From positions 1-20,104 of the forward strand of contig JAANSK020289823.1 in NCBI GenBank assembly GCA_011763485.2: a DNA stretch of 20,104 nt, read 5' to 3'. This stretch comes from Isoetes engelmannii. Taxonomy: Eukaryota > Streptophyta > Lycopodiopsida > Isoetales > Isoetaceae. The position numbers and the translations under genes were made by a program. Numbering within the stretch: the stretch's first letter is position 1; each line of letters starts with the position of its first letter. Below, one piece after another: positions 1 through 9,638 of the stretch. Below the pieces are notes generated by a model. The model did not search any database and was not told the DNA's origin. It saw nothing but the letters and a program-made list of their open reading frames with translations.

Positions 1-1301
1 GACCGGTATGAACATTCCATTCGATATTCTGCCAGGCCGAGGGCCTGTCATCTATAAACCCATAACAACAGCAGAAGCTGTTGCTGAAGTTCAAGAGCTT
101 TGTCCTGCAGAGTCTGTGCCATATGTTGGCAAAGCACTGACGAGCTTAAGAGATGAAGTATGTGAAGCCCATATTGTATTACAAACACATGCATCTTAAA
201 TACCACACCGCATCAAGTAGAGGATTCTGTTGTAGATCAAAATGCTATTTCTTATATTTACATGCTGTCTCCCTTGTCACCTTTTGATAGTCATACTGGG
301 ACTTCAAGTAGCTTTTGCTTCCGTAAGATAAGCAGCAAAACACTTAAGAGGAGGTCTATAGCTCATGTTAATATGTGTTTTCCAATATATCTCTTTTGAG
401 TTATCCCTGATTGTCTGTTCGACTAAGTTTTGTTATTTGTCGACCAAATTTCAGGTAGGAAATGCTTCAGCTGTTTTGGGATTTGTTGGTGCTCCCTTTA
501 CGCTAGCATCATATATTATTGAGGGTGGCTCTTCTAAACATTTTGCAAAGATAAAGAAGTTAGCATTTTCTACACCTGAGGTAAGATATTTTACTAGCTT
601 ATTCTTGATAGATTAACTCGTCTCTTCGGAAAATTCATGGTGAGGAGATCATTAAACTCATTAGAGTAAATCCCTGTTAACCAATTAGCATTGGATTGTA
701 TGAATAAATTTTTAGTTTATTACAAGGTGTATATGCACTGTTATTCTTGTTTTTCTATTGCTTACATGTTCCTGTATATTCACAGATATTACATGCTCTA
801 CTCCAAAAACTTGCGGAGTCTATTATAATATATGTACGTTATCAAGCAGATCATGGGGCTCAGGTTGTGCAAATATTCGATTCTTGGGCAACACATTTGA
901 GCCCAATGGATTTTGAAGAATTTAGCCTTCCATATCTAAAGCAGATAACCACTGCTGTAAAGCAAACTCACCCAGATCTTCCACTTATAATGTATGCAAG
1001 TGGTAGTGGAGGTCTTTTGGAAAGATTAGCTTCTTCTGGTGCAGATATTGTGAGCGTTGATTGGACAGTGGACATGGCTGAAGCTAGGAAGAGGTTAGGC
1101 AGTAATATAGCCGTACAAGGAAATATCGATCCTGGTTCACTTTTTGGTTCAAAAGATTTTATTTCTAAAAGGATATTTGACACTGTTAAGAAGGCTGGTA
1201 AGCATAAACATATCCTTAACCTTGGTCATGGCATTTTGGTTGGTACCCCAGAAGATAATGTAGCCCATTTCTTTGAGGTCAGTAAAAACATAAGATATTA
1301 G
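1..1301 (+). CDS. UROD: Uroporphyrinogen decarboxylase, C-terminal three exons (5' end outside the window)
   Basis: The enzyme decarboxylates the four acetate side chains of uroporphyrinogen III to give coproporphyrinogen III, in chlorophyll and haem synthesis. In plants it is plastid-located. Exons are 1-157, 455-580 and 786-1301 (TAG at 1299-1301). Introns 158-454 (gtatgt...cag) and 581-785 (gtaaga...cacag) are GT-AG and phase 0. About 265 residues are present; plant family members are near 400, so the transit peptide and N-terminal third lie upstream. Family motifs are intact: [23 protein letters not shown] (with the conserved substrate-pocket Tyr), [36 protein letters not shown]-like [14 protein letters not shown] and LNLGHGI (with the His matching human His339). 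The C terminus ([14 protein letters not shown]) ends as in plant homologues. No frame damage is seen, so the gene is probably functional. A second plant paralogue (HEME1 versus HEME2) cannot be excluded. Confidence 0.94.
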
Positions 1302-2100
1302 GTATTGATGCACAGCATAGGATTCAGAGCGCTGGTTCTGGTCTCTTCTGTTGTGGGCTATAATTTATTTGGTGTCCATGACTGGTTTTGCTGCTCACCA
1401 TGGCTGAGGATTTTCATGTTCAAATATGGGGAAAGAGTGAGATATGAAAATTACTTGAAGAAGCATTGAAACGACCTAATTCACTCAAGATTGCAATTCC
1501 AACTCTATAATTTGTTTTGCTGTTTGTTGACCGGACGGTTGAATAGCCTATGGACAGTTCAAAAGGTTTTACATTTTTTTCAGTTAAAACATCAATTGAA
1601 ACTTGTCCATTCGTGTGCTATCAGAGCAAAAAGTAATTTCAGGATGGTTCATTAAGAGGTTACCTTTTTTGAAGCCCGTTTCTGCAAGCACAAAACCCTG
1701 TGGGCTCTTAATCCAACTCCAAATCACAAAGCCGTTCAGAACCACAAACGTAAAGTGAGTAGGTGGCAATCCTATCCTCTCATATTGATATTGACTTGTT
1801 AAGGACATCCCAACAGCTTGAAATTAGCAAAGGAACCATGGCTCATATTGCAGGATAGGGCATGCAAAGTGAAGCACTTCAAGCAAGTGCAGACTTACTA
1901 GGCGGGAATGACCGAGATACCATCAAGGTAGAAGAGAAGCAATGGCACTTTTTTTCTTGCAACATCCAGCTGAAATTGAACTGACAATTTCTCTAGAAGT
2001 GAATCCCTAAACTTTGACTTTAGGCCAATTTTGTATATGCTCGATCTTTGATCGTCCAATTTTGTTTTCTAAATTACAATTTTTTATTGAGATAGATCAC
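1302..2100. other. 3' flank of the UROD gene, no gene recognised
   Basis: This AT-rich stretch follows the UROD stop codon and should hold its 3' UTR. I could not find an AATAAA signal, so the polyadenylation site is not located. The open frames here are short and on mixed strands, and none resembles a protein family. Confidence 0.5.
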
Positions 2101-3773
2101 CCTCTTTTCTATATATTCTACTAGTCACGGGTTTAACGCTTCGTTGTGAAATTGACCATTATGATTGTAAAGTTAGTGGGGGGAGGACACAATTCAGCCA
2201 TGTACAACGGGTGAGGGAAGTCCTATTTGAGTGCGTTGTGTACGATAAGCTTGATGAGCTTTCCATGGACGTTCAAAATTTATTTATCTATCTATCTTTT
2301 AAGAAAGAAGATTTATCCTTTACCATTATTAAACATTCCCTTCATGTATTCAATGTTTTTGCCATATTGTTTTTTTAAATCTCCTAAAGCTCTATATATT
2401 AAATAATGTCTATTCATTTTTCACGTGCACAATTTATATTCACAATGGTCGTCTTTCACCATGGAAGACCATGTTCATCAACTATTTCAAAGACCCAACA
2501 ATTTTTCTCCCAAACATATTTCATATATATGGAATCTCACGAGTTGTTATACTGTTTTGTCAGTATCACAATTATTGCAGGATTCACCTCAACCAGGGTA
2601 TTAATATCACAAGCTGTACATGTCAAAGGGTGTGGCAAAGAAAACCCAATTAGGAGTCTTTTCCTTTTCCAACTTAGTTTCCATGGACTCCAGATTTTTA
2701 TTTGTGTCAATTACCTGGCCCACAACCTTTCCAACTTGGAAATGTTTCTAAGTGGACATTAACTTCCGCAATTGTTGAGGGTAGCAGGTATACATTTCTC
2801 TAACATATCCTATGCCATTGTGTGGTTCAAAACCCTCCATCTATGAACCACACTACCACCTATGACATGTCCAATGCCAACAATGCAAAGATCTCGAACA
2901 TCTATGCCAAGTAAAGCATAAGATGGTTATACAAATTTTATAACATAGATATAAAAATCAAAGGGTGGCATCCATTATGCGGTGGCATACTTTTACCCTA
3001 GTTCATGAGTGATAGGGGTGGACGTACTTGGTCATGGATCTCAGAAGTATCAGACAGAGCTTGTGGCAAGATGGCTGCTTCATCATATGGACAATGGTGC
3101 AGTCCAAATCGACATAATCAAGCACAGTCCAAAGGAACTTTGGTTAGACAAGAAGTAGGAGGTCTAATCATACTCTACTCAATTTTACCCAATGTGTTGG
3201 TTCCTCACCCATGCTCATTTGTACTGGTCTATGACTGACCATAGTACAAAGCTTACAATTCCCACAATGCCATCATATCCAGTCCGATTAAAGGCCAATT
3301 ATATAGCACATCAGATGAGTTCCAATGCGTCGGCTGCATTTATTTGGGATCTAAATGTATCTATCTAGGATCATACTAAACTTAGCTAGCTAGTTTGCTT
3401 AATCCTAAAACAAAAGCAAGTTCAAACAATGAAACCTCATATCGAGAACTATCATTAACATTCTATAAATAAGAAGAGAATGAATATTACATGATTAGGG
3501 CATCAGATTTGGGTTAAAGACTTGAGTTTAAGCATATCAACCGATTGGAAGGTGCAATCTACCAACATTATTGATTTCATTGGATCAAATACTTGTTCTA
3601 GTCTTAAAATAAGTCTGAAAATTACAATTTGCCATGTATTCTGCTTAGATTGACACCTATCATAACCATTCTTCCAAAGAAATGACATTGGTGTTATTGA
3701 ATGCATTTGCTACAAACCTTCGATTCACTCAATGTTACCGAATTTGTACTCTCTCAATGCATTTGCCTTTCAT
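2101..3773. other. Intergenic DNA with a faint decayed coding trace on the minus strand
   Basis: Mostly AT-rich sequence with short open frames. On the minus strand, 2840 to 2607 reads almost continuously as a Lys/Glu-rich polypeptide, with fragments such as VVGQVIDTNKNLESMET and NWVFFATPF. One internal stop interrupts it. The composition is protein-like, but I do not recognise a family. It may be the relic of a mobile element or of a host gene. A TCTA microsatellite-like run sits near 2284-2298. Confidence 0.25.
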
Positions 3774-3832
3774 TTGGTGGTTTAGTCTAATGGTAACACA
3801 CTAGTCTTAGACCACGACACATCAGATTCAAA
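3774..3832 (+). other. Degenerate tRNA-like sequence with Pol III box A/B-like motifs (SINE-head candidate)
   Basis: The sequence TGGTTTAGTCTAATGG resembles an internal RNA polymerase III box A. AGATTCAAAGG, about 35 bases later, resembles a weak box B. Between them lies a D-loop-like TGGTAA. No complete cloverleaf forms: the acceptor and T stems are missing. It runs straight into the intact tRNA-Ser that starts at 3833. It may be a broken tRNA gene or the head of a tRNA-derived SINE. Confidence 0.3.
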
Positions 3833-3918
3833 GGAAAGGTGGCTAAGTGGCCGAAAGCACATCCCTGCTAAGGATGCGTACCCTGTGGGTATCATGGGTT
3901 CAAATCCCACCCTTTTCG
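3833..3918 (+). tRNA. trnS-GCU: tRNA-Ser (anticodon GCU), bacterial/organelle-type
   Basis: An 86-nt class II cloverleaf can be drawn by hand. The acceptor stem pairs 3833-3839 (GGAAAGG) with 3911-3917 (CCTTTTC), with one G-U pair, and the discriminator is G3918. The D stem is GCT/AGC (3842-3844 with 3856-3858) with GG in the loop. The anticodon stem CATCC/GGATG is perfect (3860-3864 with 3872-3876), and loop CTGCTAA places GCT at 3867-3869. A long variable arm, GTACCC/GGGTAT, is intact. The T stem (3894-3898 with 3906-3910) has a single A-C mismatch and loop TTCAAAT. Box A (TGGCTAAGTGG) and box B (GGTTCAAATCC) match Pol III consensus. No CCA is encoded. From memory the sequence resembles bacterial and mitochondrial trnS-GCU more than plant cytosolic tRNA-Ser. 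The surroundings look nuclear. Confidence 0.85.
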
Positions 3919-4055
3919 TTGCTCATCGTGTCGAGTGGATCTTGCTGCCTTTCATGTTTTGTTTGGCACCCCTGCAAGACCGCTCAAAGTTGCACTCAAT
4001 GTAAGATGGTACCCAACAACAATGTTGGTGCCTCTCCCTCCTCCTTACATGAAGC

Positions 4056-4139
4056 TAAATAAATGGTTTACGTCAAATGCCGTGATCTTGGCATTGGTAA
4101 ATAAATGGATTACGTCAAATGTCGTGATCTCAGCATTGG
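4056..4139. repeat. Tandem duplication of a 42-bp unit, with a partial third copy downstream
   Basis: Units 4056-4097 and 4098-4139 are both 42 bp and differ at only a few positions. Each carries ATGG(T/A)TTACGTCAAAT and ends in GCATTGG. A partial third copy with the same ATGGTTTACGTCAAAT core is at 4234-4251. This looks like local duplication; no function is evident. Confidence 0.85.
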
Positions 4140-4251
4140 GTGGATTTATATGTGAATCTTTAGGTAAAGAGTTTTCATTTTGGCCAAAGTAAAATGGCAT
4201 CCACATTCCATAAAAAATGAATACATGAAAAATGAATGGTTTACGTCAAAT

Positions 4252-4794
4252 ATTGCTTACCAACATTTAGTACCACTGAGGTTGGGAATTTAGCCAGGAA
4301 TCTCCACAACAATCACTTTACACATGTAAGCTCCATGCGGCATGTCTCTTGTTGCAAGGTTATGAAGCCGTAGTCCACATTTATGGAAGTGCTTTTTTTT
4401 TTTGCTCCCTGACAAATTATAACACCCCTAGTCATTGAATCTGCTACTGTGAATTTCATTATACCTGGTTGTTTGCGGCGTTGAATGCCTAGAGGGATGC
4501 CCTGACAATGTGCATTGGAACATGAAAGCTCATCTTGGAGAAGGCCATTGTCCGGATCTTCTCCTCGAGATCTTCCTATGCCTCCTAAGGAGCCTTCGGA
4601 CTACCACATTATAGGACTTGCATCTCTGCTCATGTTGCTCCATGAGTGCTCACCCAATTTTCTTTAATGGATGAGTTGATGCGTTAGCAGATCTGGTTGA
4701 GTGAGGCGGCTGTCTGGAGGGCTACTGTCTGCTAAGCTAGGGCCTGGTTACCCTTGCTTTGGAACACTAGCAGATGGCTGTCGTGTTGGGTTTG
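4252..4794. other. No gene recognised
   Basis: The stretch has no long open frame. A T-run lies near 4393-4404. The minus-strand translation has short protein-like patches, such as IRTMAFSKMSFHVPMH around 4500-4560. They may extend the decayed coding sequence at 4795-5166, but nothing here can be assigned to a family. Confidence 0.35.
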
Positions 4795-5166
4795 CTAGGC
4801 ATGAGATAGCTTAGCGTGGCCAGTAGCTGCAACATCTACACATGCTTTCAAAGTTTGTAGCTGAAAGCTTAGCTCGTGGTGCTTCGCTGTGTATTCTTGG
4901 TGCTTTACTGTGTGCTTTTGCAATTCCTGCATGCCATGATGTACCAACTCGTGAGCCTCAACATGTAACCCTTTGCTTCGCAAGGCAACTGTTTTTTTCG
5001 ATTCTCGAATCTCATTGTTCTGACGGGAGAAACCTTCTTCTAATCTCCAACGCCTTGATGCCATGTCAGTGTCTTGAGAAGGATTTGCCTTCTCGAGGGC
5101 GTGAGTTATGTCTTCAAAGGCTGCAAGATACTGGTGGCCATCTGCATAATCACCATTGGAGTTATG
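4795..5166 (-). pseudogene. Unrecognised coiled-coil-rich open frame, probably a gene or element fragment
   Basis: The minus strand is open for about 123 codons from 5166 down to a stop at 4795; the first in-frame ATG is at 5062-5064. The product is strongly charged, with Glu/Gln/His/Lys-rich helical stretches (EEGFSRQNNEIRESKKT, then a His-rich run QKHTVKHQEYTAKHHEL), which suggests a coiled coil. Part of the lower half reads as an imperfect heptad-like repeat around VKHQEY/AKHHEL. I do not recognise the family. Coiled-coil proteins with this look occur in mobile-element ORFs and in repetitive plant gene families. There is no promoter, intron or partner to support a working gene. Confidence 0.35.
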
Positions 5167-5314
5167 CTATGTTCTATCTGATTTTTTGCTCAAAGTGTTT
5201 TCGAGCTTGGACCATGGTGTCTAGCTTCCTCGATGTTGTGGTCAAATTCATTCCATAAGTATCTGTTCTGGTCTGGCACCATTTTGACCGTGCAAGCTTT
5301 TAGCAATCATCAAC

Positions 5315-6157
5315 CTATTGCATGTGCAATTCAATGCTAGAAATGCACTGCTTCTCACTGTCTATCTGCTTATTCAGTGATGTAGGTGCTAACAATTCTA
5401 TTTGCTTAGTGAGGTGCATCAAGTTAACTGTAATGCCTTCAACATTTGTTTGCATATGTTTCCATGACCTTGGAGACGTAGGATCTGGAGTTGTTTGCGA
5501 GCAACTTGCTGCGAGGTCCAATTGGCAGCCATATTCCTGCCTTGCCATGCACGTGGCATCTGCCTTAGTCCTTGCTGCCTTTCTTAATGAAGGCCTGCTA
5601 ATCTTACCAGTATGGCCTACTCTGCACAGTGGGATTGCGTCTATGGCATCTTCTAGAAGAAATTTGGATGTCGTATTGGAGGAGACTTGTGCGGGATGAC
5701 AATGTATAGGCATATCCATGGGAGTTTTTTCTTTCTTTCCCTTTTTTTTTTTTTTTTTTTTTTTTGGGGGGGGGGGTGTGGTTCTAATGGTGGATAAAAT
5801 AGAATAGAATACATTTTGTGTCCATAAGACTGTGGGTTCATTGGACTTCCGTTTTTCCTCGCTTAATAAATTACTCAGATTTAGCTCCACGAACCTGGTC
5901 CACTGCGCTACATCCCTGAACCAGCCCTGACCTGTGAGTAGGTGTTGTTTGGTTGATTCATGGATTGCTAATGTTGATAGGTTGGTTGGGTTTATGATAC
6001 CATTGTCCTTTATATAGTAAATACTCGATAGTTCTTTACCACGCCCTGGTTTCCATCGATCTTCCCTATATCTCATAGATCTTGGTAGTTGATGGTGTGT
6101 TTGTACTGATCTTGAATTCCTGGCAGTGCTACTAGCCAAACATGCTTCCGAATACAT
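5315..6157 (-). other. Long minus-strand open frame of unknown nature crossing a homopolymer tract
   Basis: The minus strand stays open for 280 codons. The middle is the complement of the T24-G11 run (5742-5776), giving Pro and Lys homopolymers, so a single open frame across it may be accidental. The C-terminal part (complement of about 5315-5700) is Ser/Thr/Lys-rich, and the N-terminal part has patches such as GQGWFRDVAQWTRFVEL. Neither resembles a family I know. It lies just upstream, on the same strand, of the coiled-coil frame at 4795-5166 and could be part of the same decayed unit. I consider a functional gene unlikely. Confidence 0.2.
5742..5776. repeat. Homopolymer tract T24 followed directly by G11
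   Basis: Twenty-four T (5742-5765) are followed without interruption by eleven G (5766-5776). On the minus strand this reads C11 A24. It could mark an ancient poly(A) tail or be simple slippage DNA. Its length is likely to vary between reads and assemblies. Confidence 0.9.
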
Positions 6158-6687
6158 GGAAAGAAAAAAGTACGCTCTCCTTTAACCATACACCTTATAG
6201 ACAAAACCTATATTTGTGGAACTTTCTTTTTGTCACAACATAGATACTCAATTGTGGTTAAGTTTATGGATTCCTTGAAAACCATTGGCGGCACTCCACA
6301 ACACAATATAGATACCGATGATGAGGAAGCTAGATCAAGGGAGAACATATATTTGCTTGTGGAGGACCCAACAAAGCAACATTGGTGTGGCATGTGCGTC
6401 ATATGTGCAATCAAAAGCTGCTAATGTGGTATGAAATAAAAATTCCTCCTCCTCTTGTTAAAGGACAATTCGTTAGGGAGAGGGTGGGTTTTGGGCATCT
6501 TGAGGTATATGCTAGCATATCTCGTGATGTAACGACTATAATTTTTAGTTCTTTTCCCCGCGGTGGAAAAGTTTTTGAAATTTTTCTAAGATGAAATAAC
6601 CAAAGGTTTTTTGGGTTTTTGACGCCGAAAAAATTTGAACCCACCGGATAGTCACTGGATACTCAAGCTCCCAATGATTTGGCTTTA
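6158..6687. other. No gene recognised
   Basis: Two short overlapping + strand frames (about 6230-6424 and 6382-6594) contain plausible-looking peptides but match no family I know. A small palindromic patch, CCCCGCGG, lies near 6557. I see no RNA gene or recognisable element. Confidence 0.35.
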
Positions 6688-6737
6688 GGCTTAAAGTGTT
6701 ATTTTAGGTGTCGGCTTAAAGTTTTATTTTAGGCATT
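6688..6737. repeat. Tandem duplication of a 25-bp unit
   Basis: Units 6688-6712 and 6713-6737 share GGCTTAAAG(T)(G/T)TTATTTTAGG and differ at a few bases. A related GGCTTTAGG lies just before, at 6681-6689. This is a minor local duplication. Confidence 0.75.
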
Positions 6738-6869
6738 TGATTTTTTTGGCTTTAGTTGAATGGGGTATAGACACTGCAGGCCACGAATTCTTCCTAGTCT
6801 TCGATTTGTAGCCAATTTTTCTTACGGCAACAAATTCAATAGGACATGCATTTTGGATTGTGCATCTCC

Positions 6870-7275
6870 GGCTGGCATGCAGAGGACTTACATGATATAG
6901 TATCATGGAGGACAATGATTATGGGATATGAGCAGTCTAGTTACAGTTTCAAGGCTCTTCAATTCTTCAAAGAAATGGAGAATCAAAATTTTAAACCCGA
7001 TAAGCTTATCTATATCAGTGTGCTGCATGCATGTGCTTCTGTAGAAAATCTAGATTTTGGTGAGTGGTTGCATAACATGATGATCAGAGATGAATCTAAT
7101 GGTGATGTAGTTTCTCCTCTTGTTGATATGTATGCTAAATGTGGATGTATCAAGGATGCTTGTGGACTGTTTGAGGTAGCCTCTACAGACAATGTCGCAT
7201 TTCAGACTATTATTATCTCAGCTTATGCAGAATATAGAAATGGGAAGAAAGCATTTGATCTATTTCATCAATGTG
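6870..7275 (+). pseudogene. Isolated PLS-type pentatricopeptide-repeat (PPR) fragment
   Basis: An uninterrupted frame holds about four PPR motifs. The first begins DIVSWRTMIMGY and runs to FKPDK. The second contains ISVLHACASVENLDFG..LH, the third LVDMYAKCGCIKDA, and the fourth, incomplete, is TIIISAYAEYRNGKKAFDLF. LVDMYAKCG, the VSW opening and the repeat lengths are typical of plant organelle RNA-binding PLS-class PPR proteins. Full proteins have ten or more repeats, often with E/DYW domains, and an N-terminal targeting sequence. Here there are none of these on either side. The similarity ends near 7275, where the minus-strand LINE begins. The fragment has no internal stop, so it may be a fairly young retrocopy or a duplicated piece. 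Function is unlikely. Confidence 0.8.
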
Positions 7276-9305
7276 TTCGGCCATCTACTGTTCTAACTGG
7301 ACAATGTAAAGGCCAAAAAGTGTAGGCGAGAGGGGCCAACCCTGGCACACTCCGATACTACTGTCCACTGTCCTGAGCCTCATACAACCTGTATATTGCA
7401 CTTTGCAAGCTAGGGTTGTCCTAAGCTGCTGCTGTCTGCTCCACAACTTGTCCCGAGACACTGTATCAAAAGCTTTGGCGAAGGCAATGAAACATTAGTA
7501 AAGGTCCTGTCGACGGTTCCTGCTATCCTCGATGATGGCTCTCAGGATGAATAAATGGTCAATGGTGGAGTGGCCAGGGTGGAAGCCGGCATGGGTGAGA
7601 GCATGGACCTCTGAGCTCTCCGCCCATCTGCTGCTCAATAATGGTAGCCAAAAAGTTTCGCAAAGAGTGAGCTAACCATTATAGTGCGATAATCCACCGG
7701 ACAATTCGGGTCCCCGGTCTTGTATATGGGTACAACCCTGCTGCAAGTCCACTGTGGTAGAAGTCCTTCCTGTGGCGCTCTATTGAACATTTCTGTCAGC
7801 ACCGACACCATTGGCGGCCCGATCCATTTGAAGAGTTCCGCTTGCATACCATCCAAATCTGTTGCCTTCTCACTGGCTAGATGCTGGAGGCCCATGATTA
7901 TGTTGTCCACTATTATGATTAGTGGCAACCCCGTCTGTGAGGGCACTGGCACCTGTCTGCCCAGAGGATCATACAACTGTCGCATGTACTGGACCCATTT
8001 TTCTGTAGTAATGTCTCTAGGGGCTGCCATGCCTTCCTTAGCACCTGTTTTCAAAATCTCATGGTATGACGTTCCAAGAGGCAGAACATTTGGCGCTGGC
8101 GTTCTGCAAGGTACGTAGCCTTCTTGCTCTTGAGGGGTCTGTGGTACTAAGCTATGGCATGGGGGCACTCAATGGGGTCAGTGACCCGACTGAGCTGGCA
8201 TTTTATCGTGCCATTCCCCATCGCGGTTATGGAGGAAGGTGGAGGTCCTGACTTGCCTGTGCGAGTAGCCACTTCCGAAGCATGTGTCCATGGCTGCCAC
8301 AAGGACCTGAGTCAAGTGGGCGGTCTGCTGCTGTAGTGTGGGAAGATGCCTGTCAGGCCCTGCTCGACCATCTGAGCGTAGCTCTCTGCTCGGTCATAGT
8401 CCAGGCGCAACTGGGGTATCCGAGGCGCCGAGTGTACGGTTGCGTGGATGACCTGCAAGGCTACCATCAGAAGAAGAGGTTGGTGGTCGGGGTCCACTTC
8501 CTCATCCCGGGTTGCTGCGCTAATGTTGAGATGCGTAACGAGGTGTAAATGTTGTTCTTCCATGAGCACATAGTTGACCACACTGTGGCCTCCCCCCTGG
8601 TTCTCTTGCCGGCAAGTGTATCGACTAGAAGATGGCCACTGCGCCAGTCCATTGCAGATTAGCAAGTCAAAAATGCTGCAGAGCAAGAGTAACTGCCTGC
8701 CGTATCGCGTGACACGGGTGTCCTCTGATGCCCTTGGAAAAGCCGCCTCTGCCGGGTTTAGCTGTAGTGCATCCTCGACAAGCGAGTCAAACTTGGTCAC
8801 CTGCTCCGTCCCTGTGCGGGCATTAAACCCCAAGTGGCATGACTTTCCCCAGCCGCTGATACCGTTGTATGTCATCGTATAGATCGACATACGGCTCCAA
8901 CCTGTCCACATCCTAATGAGTGTCATAGAAATTACTTTTAGCATGTGGGAAATAGCAGGTCGCCACAAAGAGAGGGGGGTCATCACAAGGTTGTATGCGC
9001 ATCCACAGGTACCAGTTGTGCCGGTCCGTGTTGCACAGGAAGATCTACTGTTCCAATGCGATACGGTAGTAGCATCCAATGCCCCCATGTCCCCGCTTCC
9101 CTGTACACTCGTTGAAGACGGAGACATGCGTATATCCTAGAAGGTTCAACAGTCTACGTCCAGCTTGCTCCCATGTTTCCATCAGGAAGATGATGTTCAT
9201 ATCCTGAGCAATAGAGTTCATGCTGTCGCCTTTCTACTAGGGGAAGCCCCGACAGATCCCGAACACCATCTTGCGACACATTCTCTATTTTCCTATCCCC
9301 GGAGT
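7276..9305 (-). mobile_element. Decayed LINE (non-LTR retrotransposon): endonuclease plus partial reverse transcriptase
   Basis: Read on the minus strand, the order is an AP-type endonuclease then reverse transcriptase, scattered over several frames with stops and frameshifts. Endonuclease landmarks are FLMETWEQ (about 9165-9195), the GHGGIGCYYR region (about 9070-9100), NARTGTEQ (about 8800-8830, where GDFNART would be expected) and GGHSVVNYVLM (about 8562-8597). Reverse transcriptase landmarks are ASEKATDLDGMQAEL (about 7840-7880), VVPIYKTGDPN..DYR (7690-7740), AGFHPGHSTIDHLFIL (about 7545-7595), FAKAFDTVSRDKLW (about 7445-7490) and QGWPLSPTLFGLY (about 7290-7345). The sequence stops just before the expected YADD catalytic motif, so the 3' part is lost. 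The element is visibly richer in G+C than its flanks. The motifs differ from the KAYDSVDW type of common plant L1. Target-site duplications were not found. Confidence 0.88.
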
Positions 9306-9638
9306 CTGAGCATGGCCAGTTGAAGTGGTAGGGGTGGCCTATGTATTCTATTAGCCACTAAATCACACGCTTCTTTTCATTTGACCTTGCCCACTAGGTG
9401 ACTTTGACTTCTAACTTTCTTGCTAAAATCTTTATGCTATAAAATCTTCTTACAAAAAATTAAATCACGATTACCAGTCGAGGTCACACAATCCTTCATA
9501 GTATAATCGCTAATATATATACAGGGAAAATAATTCTGTTGAAGGCTCGTGTCCGTCTCCTTTGCACTCCAGAGCAAATTAATGGAACAATATATAATGT
9601 TGCATCTATTTATGACATTAGAACGGACGGAGGAGTAG
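9306..9638. other. Short intergenic stretch without a gene
   Basis: This lies between the LINE's upstream edge and the foldback block. TATA-rich strings occur at 9511-9521 and 9590-9597 but cannot be tied to a transcription start. A sequence reading TACTCCTCCGTCCG on the minus strand (9624-9637) resembles the end of a Stowaway-type MITE, but I found no matching opposite end. Confidence 0.35.

Noticed and set aside
968-1183. Minus-strand open frame of 71 codons
   Set aside because: It is a shadow of UROD exon 3, which has unmistakable family motifs on the + strand.
3833-3918. tRNA-Ser as part of a large organelle DNA insertion
   Set aside because: I recognise no organelle genes in the flanks, which look like ordinary nuclear repeats. 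It is not excluded for a very short insertion.
8574-9140. + strand open frames within the LINE
   Set aside because: The minus strand carries endonuclease motifs in the right order; the + strand frames are its complement.
9624-9637. Stowaway-type MITE end (TACTCCTCCGTCCG on the minus strand)
   Set aside because: Only one end is seen. The candidate partner near 9549-9558 (GTCCGTCTCC) is too different and lacks a TA target duplication.
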